NCBI RefSeq assembly: GCF_017545445.1
Contig: NZ_JAFWOM010000117.1
Coordinates: 1-39,249 of the forward strand
Origin: Fibrobacter sp.
GTDB taxonomy: Bacteria > Fibrobacterota > Fibrobacteria > Fibrobacterales > Fibrobacteraceae
Reading direction: 5' to 3'
Length of the DNA stretch: 39,249 nucleotides
Positions 1 to 6,969 of this stretch are shown here, in pieces. Position numbers and translations under genes: made by a program. Every line of letters starts with the position of its first letter. Within the stretch, counting starts at the first letter, position 1. Under the pieces are notes generated by a model. That model saw nothing but the letters and a program-made list of their open reading frames with translations. It did no database searches and had not been told where the DNA came from.

Positions 1-2
1 AC

Positions 3-698
3 CAGGACGAACTGAAAAAGCGTTGGGCGGAACTCCGCAGCGGCGTGTGGCACACCAAGGTCATGGACGCATACCTAGATTCCATGAAGACTTACTTGAC
101 GAAAGCCGCCGACAGAAACTTCAAGCGCTGGCCGAACCTAGGGCAAAACAGCGGCCAGGGCGATAAAGACCCAGAGCCGATGAAATACTGTAACGGCAGC
201 GGAAGCAGTGGCATGAAGATGGGCATGGGCGGCAACAACGCCAATACCTGGGACGGCGAAGTGGAACATCTCCGCAAGAAGATGAAAGAAAGAATGCAGT
301 GGATGGACCAAAAATTCGGATTTACGGAACCGGCGAATCCCGTCGTGACAGAGCCCGTTGATCCTGAAATCCATGATCCACATTGGCAGAAGGATACAAC
401 TAAAGTCGATACAGCCAAGGTTGACACATCCAAAATAGACACGATTAAAACGGATACACTTCCGCCCAAAATGCACATGGATGAGTATAGACTGTCTCCG
501 ACAAACTTCTATGTCGTAAACGGCAACCAGCTTGAGATTTATACGACTTTGGGTGGAAAATTTGCCCTTGTCGATTTGAACGGAGCTGTTCTGTTCAAGA
601 CTCAAATCAAGGCGGGAGAATCGACTCTGCAAATTCCTGCCAAGGCAAGAGATAAGCACTGGATAGCAACGCTTAACGGCAAGATGCTTTCGAAATAG
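3..698 (+). CDS. CotH-kinase family protein, C-terminal part (5' end outside window)
   Basis: The reading frame is open to the left edge, so this is the C-terminal part of a larger protein; the GTG at 45 is internal. Residues like KRWAELRSGVW, a Tyr/Leu-rich helix, NFKRWPNLG and later EVEHLRKKMKERMQWMDQKF match the end of CotH-kinase domains (spore-coat protein H family, protein kinase-like fold), which in Fibrobacter occur in secreted proteins. A linker with repeated D-T-x-K-x-D-T units follows. The last 70 residues (from LSPTNFYVV, with YTTLGGKFALVDLNG) resemble the beta-rich C-terminal sorting tail of type IX secretion cargo. A strong terminator follows the stop. The CotH call is from remembered family pattern; the kinase active site is not in the window. 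Confidence 0.75.
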   Translation, partial: QDELKKRWAELRSGVWHTKVMDAYLDSMKTYLTKAADRNFKRWPNLGQNSGQGDKDPEPMKYCNGSGSSGMKMGMGGNNANTWDGEVEHLRKKMKERMQWMDQKFGFTEPANPVVTEPVDPEIHDPHWQKDTTKVDTAKVDTSKIDTIKTDTLPPKMHMDEYRLSPTNFYVVNGNQLEIYTTLGGKFALVDLNGAVLFKTQIKAGESTLQIPAKARDKHWIATLNGKMLSK

Positions 699-727
699 AA
701 TCTCTTTTTGAATTCCTCACTTAATAG

Positions 728-768
728 AAATGCCGATTCCTAATTGGGAGTCGGCATTTTCCTTTTTT
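728..768 (+). terminator. Rho-independent terminator after the CotH gene
   Basis: A 13-bp stem (AAATGCCGATTCC paired with GGAGTCGGCATTT, one G-U pair) with a short AT loop is followed by TTCCTTTTTT. It starts 30 bp after the CotH stop codon and also lies past the 3' end of the convergent small gene, so it may serve both. Confidence 0.85.
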
Positions 769-821
769 GCACATCCAAGCTTATGCGTAACCGCATCCAA
801 AGCCTTGTGTCTTTGGCCCAG

Positions 822-1169
822 CTAACCTTCTAAAAAGTCAAGTGCCTCGCCCGCCAGTTCCACACAGCGGTTGCACGGGATAATCTTGTTCGGGCGAATT
901 TCCGCGCACTTGGTGCATCCATGCGCCCCGCGCTTAAAGAAATCTTCGATGGATTCTGCATGGTCCGGCTGCATCATTTTTGCTGCATAGAGTGCCCCGC
1001 ACAAGCCATCTGGAGCCTTGCCACCACCGAACGCGCGGAACATCTCGGCAGCTTTCACCGCTTCGTCCTCGGACTTGCCCGTTGCTCGCGCATAGCCATA
1101 AGCCACGGACATTGCGCAGTTTCCGCGCTTATCCGCATGGAATTTCTTTGAAATTTCGGCAATCGACAT
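822..1169 (-). CDS. C_GCAxxG_C_C-type small redox protein
   Basis: A 115-residue protein starting at MSIAEISKKF. This start is preferred over one 8 codons upstream because AAAGGAGC lies just before it. Conserved Cys are arranged as in the C_GCAxxG_C_C family: GNCAMSVAYGYA near residue 17, GLCGALYAA in the middle, HGCTKC near residue 85 and PCNRC near the end. Family members are small cytoplasmic proteins thought to be redox-active or metal-binding; the exact function is unknown. The gene stands alone between the CotH terminator and a divergent small ORF. Confidence 0.7.
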   Translation of the reverse strand: MSIAEISKKFHADKRGNCAMSVAYGYARATGKSEDEAVKAAEMFRAFGGGKAPDGLCGALYAAKMMQPDHAESIEDFFKRGAHGCTKCAEIRPNKIIPCNRCVELAGEALDFLEG

Positions 1170-1277
1170 AAAAGCTCCTTTCGCTAAAGACACTGTAAAT
1201 CTACAAAAAACATTTAAAAGCAGTCATTTTAAATGTCATTCCCGCCCCAAGCGAGAACCTTCTTTTCGAATGATTTT

Positions 1278-1283
1278 TATATT
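1278..1283 (+). promoter_or_regulatory. Putative -10 box (leaderless type)
   Basis: TATATT ends 6 bp before the ATG at 1290 and there is no Shine-Dalgarno sequence between them. The same arrangement occurs at 3252-3257(-), 6764-6769(-), 21484-21489(-), 32959-32964(+) and 33885-33890(+). No convincing -35 box is visible. Confidence 0.45.
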
Positions 1284-1289
1284 CATTAC

Positions 1290-1445
1290 ATGGCAAACGA
1301 AAACAACGACATCAAGAACCTAGACCTAGACGCGCTCATAGGCAACATGAGCTCCATCAACAGCGAAGACTACTGGTTCACCAAAGTCTCGCAAATCGAA
1401 GAACACGACGAAACAGAGTCTTCCAAACAGGACAAGACAACTTAA
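1290..1445 (+). CDS. Small acidic hypothetical protein (51 aa)
   Basis: The ORF starts MANENNDIKN and is rich in Asp, Asn and Glu, with a hydrophilic Ser/Thr/Lys end. No family is recognised. Support for it being real comes from the upstream element: TATATT at 1278-1283 exactly 6 bp before the ATG, the spacing seen before five other genes here, suggesting a leaderless mRNA. An in-frame extension to 1233 would run through that promoter and a dispersed-repeat tag (GTCATTCCCGCC), so the shorter start is chosen. Confidence 0.5.
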   Translation: MANENNDIKNLDLDALIGNMSSINSEDYWFTKVSQIEEHDETESSKQDKTT

Positions 1446-1449
1446 ACAC

Positions 1450-1503
1450 AGACAGATTTTGCAGGCTTGTAGGTTTGACCGTCGCGGGAGTTTGTGAGAG
1501 TCC
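1450..1503 (-). pseudogene. Relic of a FISUMP domain start
   Basis: Read on the minus strand this stretch gives TLTNSRDGQTYKPAKSV, which matches the opening of FISUMP domains (compare TDSRDGQKYKTVKIG in the gene at 3406-4161). The match ends after about 17 residues and there is no flanking ORF. Probably a leftover of a deleted paralog. Confidence 0.45.
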
Positions 1504-1580
1504 CTTCGACTGAATTTATCCCGAACGATGTTTCGAGATTCGTTTTCTTACTGTTACTGGTTTAGATAAAAATTTTTTTT

Positions 1581-2248
1581 TCATTTTTGTAGTTGCGCAC
1601 GACGTTTTTCAATTTCGTCTTGCGGAAAACCTGAAATGACGGAGATATCTTCGTTCGTCAATTTAGGATTAGCAAGCATGGCATCGACCATTTCGAGTTT
1701 GGCATTCCCAACTTTTTCGTTAACTTCTTTTTCGGCATCTTCCTTAGCTTCTTTTATTGCCGCTTCTTTAGCTTCTTTTATTGCCGCTTCTTTAGCTTTT
1801 TCAGCTTTTTTTCTGACTTCTTCTTCCGCTTTTCTTATCGCATAAGCGAGACAGCAAGCCATTTCTTCTTTTGTAGTCATTTCTCTCTCCGCTTCGGTCA
1901 AGGTGGTTTTGTCCAGATTTTCGATTTTGATGCGGTTCAAGGCTTCGTTGACAATGTCATTCCCAAAGTCAGGAAGGGGCTTGCCTTCATGCGCATGCTT
2001 GAGCACGTAGAGCCAAATGTCAACGGGGTCTTTCACTTCGTCTGCGGTCTTGTTGAACCTTGGCAGATTAACCATAATATACTTATTTTTAGGAAAAATC
2101 GCTTCGGTCTTCCCCTGTTCAGCGATTCCCTGCTGTAAACAGCCCATTCGTCAATGTAATTCCCCATTGTCTGCGGCAATTCAAAGTCGCAAATCCAGAT
2201 GGAAATGCATTTTTCAATTATCGGTTGTTTATAAAAACGACTTTTGAA
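1581..2248 (-). pseudogene. Rpn/PD-(D/E)XK nuclease family transposase, C-terminal remnant with frameshift
   Basis: The 3' part encodes the second half of an Rpn (recombination-promoting nuclease, YhgA-like) protein: KTEAIFPKNKYIMVNL, a helical region, a Lys/Glu/Ala coiled segment and a tail LEMVDAMLANPKLTNEDISV. The preceding family sequence is in another frame: FYKQPIIEKCISIWICDFE and LPQTMGNYIDEW read from about 2248 to 2135, then the frame shifts near 2120-2145. The catalytic N-terminal half is missing. An internal translation product of the tail could still be made. The tail resembles the cassettes at 36510-36713 and 37436-37639. Confidence 0.75.
1746..1793 (-). repeat. 24-bp in-frame tandem repeat, two copies
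   Basis: Two perfect 24-bp units in the Rpn remnant, encoding an 8-residue Ala/Ile/Lys/Glu unit (AAIKEAKE-type) in a coiled-coil stretch. Because the unit is 24 bp, copy changes lengthen the helix without shifting frame. Confidence 0.8.
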
Positions 2249-2335
2249 AATAAAAAAATTTCAAAGAACCAAATGCCGAAATAAGCCGAGAAAGACATCC
2301 TTAAAAAGGAATGATGAAGAACACAATATCTAAAC

Positions 2336-2554
2336 CTAGCAGTGTTCCTTTTCCATCAGAATCTGAGCCAACACTTTATAATCCAAGTACTGGATTCCGT
2401 CTTGTCCCTGATTGATTTTATCAGCCAAACTGCTATGATAGTACAAGTCCATGGCATCTTCCAAAGAACAATTTTTTTGTTGAGCGACGTAGGCGATAAT
2501 ACGCTCTTCCAGGCGTTCCTGATAGACTTTTTCTAGAACATCACCGTCCACCAT
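2336..2554 (-). CDS. Small conserved protein of a DUF3791/DUF3990 cassette
   Basis: A 72-residue protein starting MVDGDVLEKV. The start follows the stop of the upstream DUF3990 gene by one base, so translation is probably coupled; an in-frame extension 16 codons upstream overlaps that gene and is unlikely. Visible conserved features are ERIIAYVAQQKNCSLEDAM, a YYHS motif and GIQYLDYKVLAQ, a pattern I associate with small helical partners of DUF3990 proteins. It is the third gene of a tight minus-strand trio. It may be an antitoxin or accessory subunit; nothing in the sequence decides this. Confidence 0.65.
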   Translation of the reverse strand: MVDGDVLEKVYQERLEERIIAYVAQQKNCSLEDAMDLYYHSSLADKINQGQDGIQYLDYKVLAQILMEKEHC

Positions 2555-2555
2555 A

Positions 2556-3032
2556 CTAAACCTCTTCGCTAGACTTGAATTTGAGAAGAATATCAATGGC
2601 ACGTTGAGTTATAAAAGCAATTTGGTCATAATTGGGATAAACCTTAATTTCTTCCAACGCCCGTTTTAAATCCCAAATTCCCGAATGATACATATCGACG
2701 ACTCTAAATACCTTGTCGTTCGCAACTTTGCCCATGATAATGTCGTATTTTGCGTATTCCGGTTTTCCGTCGCGACAATCACAAACAAAGTTTATCCACT
2801 CTTCTAAATCATCGGGAAAAAACTTTTTCAGCAAGCTCGCAGGAATTTCAGACATCTCATATACATTCAAAATAGGGGTCGAGCCATTGACAACGGCCTT
2901 TCGATTAGCCCACCGAACAGCCTGTTCCCGAACAGTCGTAACATAGAACCCTTTACCGAAGTCCAATGGACTGAACGAGTGATTGACATCAGGCTTTTCA
3001 ACAACAATATTTGAGCCGTGATAGACAATCAT
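2556..3032 (-). CDS. DUF3990 protein, ADP-ribosyltransferase-like putative toxin
   Basis: A 158-residue protein starting MIVYHGSNIVVEKPDV. The YHGS near the N-terminus, DFGKGFYVTT near residue 25 and EQAVRWANRKA resemble the H...Y...E layout of ADP-ribosyltransferase folds, and this family (DUF3990) is usually encoded beside DUF3791 proteins. The start ATG overlaps the stop of the upstream DUF3791 gene by 4 bp (ATGA). The protein is intact and has no signal peptide, so it would act in the cytoplasm. A toxin role is inferred from fold and context, not shown by the sequence. Confidence 0.75.
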   Translation of the reverse strand: MIVYHGSNIVVEKPDVNHSFSPLDFGKGFYVTTVREQAVRWANRKAVVNGSTPILNVYEMSEIPASLLKKFFPDDLEEWINFVCDCRDGKPEYAKYDIIMGKVANDKVFRVVDMYHSGIWDLKRALEEIKVYPNYDQIAFITQRAIDILLKFKSSEEV

Positions 3033-3244
3033 ATCGCCACCTTGCGAACTTTCAGGTATTCTTCGATGTCACGAACAACAAAGTCCGTACTCTGAGTGTG
3101 TAGGATTTCGTAATTAGGTACGAGAAATTTCTGGATACATCCCGATTCCTTCAGTTTCCGATACACAAAAGACGGCAAGCAATTCCACTTGTTCGCACAG
3201 GCATGAATCATATACACAACAAATTCAAAGGATTCCTGGATCAT
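3029..3244 (-). CDS. DUF3791 protein, putative antitoxin partner
   Basis: A 71-residue protein starting MIQESFEFVVYMIHACANKW. Family hallmarks are VYRKLKESGCI, FLVPNYEILHTQSTDFVV and a final DIEEYLKVR. The start is chosen because TATATT lies 7 bp upstream, as before other genes here; an extension of 20 codons would run through a hairpin region. First gene of the three-gene cassette, overlapping DUF3990 by 4 bp. Its position before the ART-like gene fits an antitoxin made first, but this is inference. Confidence 0.75.
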   Translation of the reverse strand: MIQESFEFVVYMIHACANKWNCLPSFVYRKLKESGCIQKFLVPNYEILHTQSTDFVVRDIEEYLKVRKVAI

Positions 3245-3251
3245 CGTGAAC

Positions 3252-3257
3252 AATATA
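3252..3257 (-). promoter_or_regulatory. Putative -10 box of the DUF3791/DUF3990 cassette
   Basis: TATATT on the minus strand ends 7 bp before the ATG at 3244; no Shine-Dalgarno sequence lies between, consistent with a leaderless mRNA. Confidence 0.4.
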
Positions 3258-3312
3258 CATTTTTTTATTATGCACCCTACCCTCTGGCAGGGAGATTCGT
3301 GCAACGTTCCCT

Positions 3313-3345
3313 AAAAAAGCACCTAGGGGACTCCTGCGGAGTCCC
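3313..3345 (-). terminator. Terminator-like hairpin between FISUMP gene and TA cassette
   Basis: On the minus strand GGGACTCC-GCA-GGAGTCCC forms a perfect 8-bp stem, followed within 10 nt by TTTTTT. It lies downstream of the FISUMP gene at 3406-4161 and upstream of the DUF3791 promoter, so it probably separates the two units. Confidence 0.7.
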
Positions 3346-3365
3346 TCGTTGCTCGGCTCAGCAAT

Positions 3366-3387
3366 GCAGAAACGCTAGCATTTCTGC
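3366..3387 (-). other. Hairpin 18 bp downstream of FISUMP variable region 1
   Basis: On the minus strand GCAGAAATGC-TA-GCGTTTCTGC pairs over 10 bp (one G-T). It begins 18 bp after the TAG stop of the FISUMP gene. In known DGR loci a short DNA hairpin just past the variable region helps target retrohoming; here it could do that or could simply be part of the termination region. Confidence 0.5.
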
Positions 3388-3405
3388 GCAACATTCGCCT
3401 CACTA

Positions 3406-4161
3406 CTAGTCCTTTAGACAACGAACACTAAACCCGTAGTACTTGACGCTGCCGTACAGGTCTGCACCGTCGTAGTCGTAGTACAAGTACATGTAGTACG
3501 CGTTGAAGCTATTGTACTCAGTAGAACTCCAGAAGTTCGCGACGTCGCCCTCGTAGCTGAAACTCCCGTTGCTGTACCTGCCGCCGGCAGGGAGCGCAGA
3601 GAAGGCGAAGGCTTCCTCGTTGGTGATGCCGCTATACGTCGTCCAGCCAGTCGTGGACTTGAGCACCTTGCCTGCGGTTGATTTACCGCCGACTGCCGTG
3701 AACAAAGTTTCGAATTCCGCTTCTGTTGGCAGGTGCCAGCCCTCAGGGCATATTCCACGCACAGGATAAGTCGGAGAACAGGTTGTGCCATAACCACAGC
3801 CCTTGCCGTTCTTGCTCCACGTGCCCACGCTGTCCATCGCAGCGGCCCATGTATAAAGGCGGCCGTACTTGGAGCAGTAGCTTGCATTGTCATTATAACA
3901 ATAGCTGTTCGCAGTTTCATAATTGAGGTTCTCCGCCATCCAAATCTGTTCGCCAATTTTGACAGTCTTGTATTTTTGGCCATCGCGGGAGTCAGTCATG
4001 GAACCTATCACATCAGTATCTCTGGAGTCATCAGACGATTGATTAATAATCGATGTTCGCTCTCGTTCCTCTATTTTATCTTCGATTTGTGCCACGTAAT
4101 CAGTGCAGGCGGAATAAAAGAATCCAACAAAGAGCATCCAAGACAAATGATTTATACTCAT
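3406..4161 (-). CDS. FISUMP-domain lipoprotein with DGR-like variable C-terminus
   Basis: A 251-residue surface lipoprotein. The signal MSINHLSWMLFVGFFYSAC ends in a lipobox with Cys at 19, followed by a charged linker (QIEDKIEERER). The FISUMP domain (TIGR02145-like) begins at DSRDGQKYKTVKIG and includes IWMAENLNYE, YGRLYTWAAA, CPEGWHLPTEAEF, a LPAG motif, FWSSTEY and a final FSVRCLKD. The domain looks like a C-type-lectin-type ligand-binding fold; its ligand is unknown. The last ~58 codons form a variable region against the gene at 7322-8017 (see that entry and the finding). Last gene of a minus-strand cluster, 21 bp after the fibro-slime gene, whose lipoprotein N-terminus it shares. Confidence 0.9.
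   Translation of the reverse strand: MSINHLSWMLFVGFFYSACTDYVAQIEDKIEERERTSIINQSSDDSRDTDVIGSMTDSRDGQKYKTVKIGEQIWMAENLNYETANSYCYNDNASYCSKYGRLYTWAAAMDSVGTWSKNGKGCGYGTTCSPTYPVRGICPEGWHLPTEAEFETLFTAVGGKSTAGKVLKSTTGWTTYSGITNEEAFAFSALPAGGRYSNGSFSYEGDVANFWSSTEYNSFNAYYMYLYYDYDGADLYGSVKYYGFSVRCLKD
3409..3582 (-). other. Candidate DGR variable region 1 (VR1)
   Basis: Aligned codon by codon to 7325-7498, the last 37 codons (3409-3519) contain 13 differing codons. All differ at base 1 and/or 2 and all keep C or T at base 3, for example TAC/GGC, TTC/GGC, AAT/GGT, GTC/AAC. The other 24 codons are identical, silent sites included. Further upstream to about 3582 the differences still fit a template A at each changed base. 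The 3' end (GGGTTTAGTGTTCGTTGTC and on to the stop) is invariant, like the fixed 3' anchor of DGR targets. Confidence 0.75.
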
Positions 4162-4182
4162 GCTGTTTCTCGCTAAAAAAAT

Positions 4183-5547
4183 TTAGTGGCAAAAATTTTC
4201 ATAATCATAGGATTTCAAATCTATGGATGTTCTCATCATGAAGTTGGATTGGGATGTATGTCGTTCGGCATAGAAAATGTGGAACGGATAATTTTTGCCT
4301 TCGGTCAGTCCGAGCGTATCGAGATCAACGGCCCCCAAGACCTGCGCATGCTGACCGCCAAGATCAACAACGAGGCGATTGTTGATAAACACCCACACAT
4401 CGTCATCGCCAAAGAACTCAAAGTATTGACCCGGGATATAATCAAACGCTGCTTGAATTTTCATCGTAAAGCCGTAATTGTGTTTCTTGCCGCTGAAAGA
4501 GATGTTGTCGAAATAGGGATTTGCAACAGTCTTTGCTGTATCTAGGTATTCAAAGTCATCAAGCAAGAAAAGTCCGCCTTCAGGGCTGTTTTTGTCCTTT
4601 TGCCCAAGCCAGAGACCATCATCCTGAAGTTGCAACTCAATAGAACGGCAGGTAGCGTTGGTGTACTGTTTTCCGTCTTTTTCAGCAACAACTTCGGGCA
4701 AGAACCAGTTATCAAGATGCGTTGTAATTTTGCAGTTTTCGGGGAAATTGGCTGCGCGTACAGGGACACCATTGGCGCCAAGCAGATCCTCGACCATACC
4801 TTTCATGAGACCTCTACCATTGGCATCTATAGCATTGCTTCCACCACATCCGCCGGAACCGAAGTCTGCACTGACTCCATTAGCGGGGTCTCCATTTTTG
4901 CCTTCACCATCGCCATCTCCATTGGTGCCATGCAACCAGTCGAACATCATTACCGGAAGCCTCTTGGTGGGGCAATCACCAAGGATGCCCGGGTAACATG
5001 CATACACCTCTAGTTCATTGTTCGAGTTTTCTATAACCCACAGCGAATCACTCAAGGCAGCAACACTATCTAGTGGAATCACTGGAGTAATTTTTGCCCC
5101 AACAGTCTGCTTAAAAGAGACATAAAAGCCTTTCGTAGGCAAATACGTCTTTGCTTCAAACCAACCACAATAATTCTTAACAGTCTTCATTAAGGCAGAA
5201 TCGCCTCCGGCGACATACATAATAGCGTTTGTATTTGTCCACGAAGGCATAAAACGGATAACTATCTGACTAGAATCATTCCTATTCTTTACTGACGGGG
5301 AAACTGCACATACTTTTTTAGATGAAGAAGATTTTTCCTCTTCTACAGAACTGCTAGACAATTTTTCATCACTTGAACTGCTAGACTTTACACTGCTACT
5401 CGACTTAGCGACAGATGTTGAAGTCCTGGGCGCAGAATTATCAGACGATTCAATAAGAGACATCCGCTCACGTTCTTCTATTTTATCTTCAATTTGCGAA
5501 ACATAGTCCGTACACGCGGAAAGGAGGATTAAGCAAGAGATTGCCAC
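4183..5547 (-). CDS. Fibro-slime domain lipoprotein
   Basis: The mature protein begins at the Cys of the lipobox in VAISCLILLSAC. A GTG at 5547 preceded by GGGGAG gives a normal signal peptide, so it is preferred; the longer frame to 5775 has an Arg-rich N-terminus that is only translated intergenic repeat. A Ser-rich linker follows the signal. The rest is a fibro-slime domain (TIGR02148-like) with YFDNISFSGKKHNYGFTMK and the PA14-like signature FEFFGDDDVWVFINNRLVVD. About 454 residues, anchored at the cell surface; probably carbohydrate or matrix binding. It lies 26 bp or more downstream of the FlgO/TolB-like gene and 21 bp before the FISUMP gene. Confidence 0.82.
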   Translation of the reverse strand: MAISCLILLSACTDYVSQIEDKIEERERMSLIESSDNSAPRTSTSVAKSSSSVKSSSSSDEKLSSSSVEEEKSSSSKKVCAVSPSVKNRNDSSQIVIRFMPSWTNTNAIMYVAGGDSALMKTVKNYCGWFEAKTYLPTKGFYVSFKQTVGAKITPVIPLDSVAALSDSLWVIENSNNELEVYACYPGILGDCPTKRLPVMMFDWLHGTNGDGDGEGKNGDPANGVSADFGSGGCGGSNAIDANGRGLMKGMVEDLLGANGVPVRAANFPENCKITTHLDNWFLPEVVAEKDGKQYTNATCRSIELQLQDDGLWLGQKDKNSPEGGLFLLDDFEYLDTAKTVANPYFDNISFSGKKHNYGFTMKIQAAFDYIPGQYFEFFGDDDVWVFINNRLVVDLGGQHAQVLGAVDLDTLGLTEGKNYPFHIFYAERHTSQSNFMMRTSIDLKSYDYENFCH

Positions 5548-5781
5548 GGTCTCCCCAAAGAGGATAACTCTACTACGGCAACAAGTTGCCAAGTATCGTA
5601 TAGCTAAGCTCCATCGCAATGACAAACGCCTTCGACCTGAGCACTTCGATTCGCGTTGAAAACAAACTGTTTTGGATCCTATCGCTCGCCTACGGCTCAC
5701 TCCAGAATGACAGAAGGTCGGTGAGCTTATCGAACCGTTTTCGTCTCTCGTCTCTTGTCTCTCATCTAACATCATCTCTTC
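5548..5781. repeat. Intergenic repeat block with GAGAGAC heptads
   Basis: The gap between the fibro-slime start and the upstream gene holds dispersed elements: GATCCTATCGCTCGCC...AATGACAG, a segment 5716-5736 (GGTTCGATAAGCTCACCGACC on minus) also found inside the nitrilase gene at 33410-33430 with 2 mismatches, and three heptads at 5743-5763 (minus strand GAGAGAC/AAGAGAC). No gene is seen. Confidence 0.7.
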
Positions 5782-6756
5782 CTAGAACACAAAACTGAAC
5801 CCAATGCCGACTGCACCGGCGATAGCAACGCCAATACCAACACTACGAAGCGTCTGACCTGTTTTCGCCTCATCCAAATCCCGTTGCAAGTCGTCGCTGT
5901 TCCTTTCGGCGGCCTTTTTCGCCTGACTGTTCCCAGCCACAGCGAGTAGAGCCCCAGCCACCGTTGCAGCAGCACTGATGCCAAATACAACCCAACGAGG
6001 TCCGCTCTTTTTAGCAACGTTTTCAGCGGATGCATTTTCAGCAGACTCGCCCACATTCGCAGGGATGCTCTCGCCCACCTGCGGCACCGTTTTATTCTCT
6101 ACTTCATGATAAGCTTCATTCGCAAGCACACGCACCGAATCAGAAGAATCAGAAGCTTGAGGTTCATTCATGAGGGGCGTTTCCGATTTTTGCTCAACAA
6201 CAACATTTTCTGCAGGGACTGGAACAACTTCTTTATTCTCGTTAATTTCAGCCGCAACCGGTTCAGACACCGGATGAGTCATGTTTTTCACCACGCCAAA
6301 AAATGCAACGGAATTTTCCCTGACAATAGCGAGCAAAGCTTTCAGGCTTGCTCCCGACCCATTGAAACTTGCAATGAGCTTGTTCCCTGCCGTTTCATAA
6401 AGTTCAGCCGAAAGCGTCAAATCGCCATCAAAACTGCCCACGCGTGCTTGGCAAACGTAATCCGCAGCGATGTTCTTGCCCGTTTCCACGAGGCAACTGC
6501 CCTCGCAGTCTTCAATCGCTTTCCCCGGAGGGAGCATCTGCATAATATTCTCGCGGGTCATGATGGTGTAATTCTGCACGGCTGGTAGCTGCTTCACCGC
6601 CTCTTCGCGCAAAACGTTCGTGAGGAACTGGCGGTCGTTCAAAGAGACTAAGTTTTTCGCATCGCCATCGACTCCCGTCTCTAGCACAGCCACGTACGAT
6701 GCCAAGACGTCTGTTGACAGCAACAAAACCAACAAAGAAATCAATAAATTTTTCAT
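5782..6756 (-). CDS. FlgO/TolB-like exported protein
   Basis: A 324-residue exported protein. The signal peptide MKNLLISLLVLLLSTDVLA is followed by a FlgO/CsgG-TolB-like alpha/beta domain: YVAVLET, FLTNVLREEA, YTIMTREN, MLPPGKAIEDCEGSC, TGKNIAADYVCQARVG, LTLSAELYETAG. The gene at 20398-21477 has the same N-terminal domain. A Glu/Val-rich linker (about 165-245), a hydrophobic helix (WVVFGISAAATVAGALLAVA), a charged coil and a second Gly-rich helix at the C-terminus follow. Periplasmic or outer-membrane associated; function unknown. It is first in the minus-strand lipoprotein cluster, with TATATT 7 bp before its ATG. Confidence 0.75.
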   Translation of the reverse strand: MKNLLISLLVLLLSTDVLASYVAVLETGVDGDAKNLVSLNDRQFLTNVLREEAVKQLPAVQNYTIMTRENIMQMLPPGKAIEDCEGSCLVETGKNIAADYVCQARVGSFDGDLTLSAELYETAGNKLIASFNGSGASLKALLAIVRENSVAFFGVVKNMTHPVSEPVAAEINENKEVVPVPAENVVVEQKSETPLMNEPQASDSSDSVRVLANEAYHEVENKTVPQVGESIPANVGESAENASAENVAKKSGPRWVVFGISAAATVAGALLAVAGNSQAKKAAERNSDDLQRDLDEAKTGQTLRSVGIGVAIAGAVGIGFSFVF

Positions 6757-6763
6757 AACTGTA

Positions 6764-6769
6764 AATATA
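6764..6769 (-). promoter_or_regulatory. Putative -10 box of FlgO/TolB-like gene
   Basis: TATATT on the minus strand ends 7 bp before the ATG at 6756 with no ribosome binding site between them; part of the leaderless pattern seen before six genes. Confidence 0.45.
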
Positions 6770-6798
6770 ATTTTTGTAAAAAGAATTTTCCAACATTC

Positions 6799-6867
6799 TT
6801 GCTAACGGTTGGTTGCAAAATTTAGGCTGATTCCGTTTTTTGAGATTTCCGTTTGTAGATTTACAAG
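6799..6867 (+). promoter_or_regulatory. Conserved leader element, copy A
   Basis: Without gaps this 69-bp block matches the block at 35346-35414: TTGC-N4-GTTGGTTGCAAAATTT, then 12 unconserved bases, then TTTTTTGA, and TAGATTT at the end. Both copies lie upstream of a plus-strand gene (here 6970, there the Rpn gene at 35439). Probably a promoter region with an operator; TAGATTT could be the -10 box. Confidence 0.55.
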
Positions 6868-6969
6868 CAGACTTAAAAATGAGGTTCAAAAGAATATGCC
6901 TAGTAGCACAAATACATCCTCTCTCGAAAAAAATGTATTTTAATGAAGTCGATATTTCCGGAGGCATTT

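Noticed and set aside
3409..3519. Ordinary gene conversion as explanation of the VR similarity
   Set aside because: It would not confine 13 codon changes to bases 1 and 2 while keeping every silent site; kept only as the alternative to test.
5548..5775. N-terminal 76 residues of the longest fibro-slime frame
   Set aside because: Arg/Ser-rich translation of the repeat block; a GTG with a ribosome site and normal lipoprotein signal lies at 5547.
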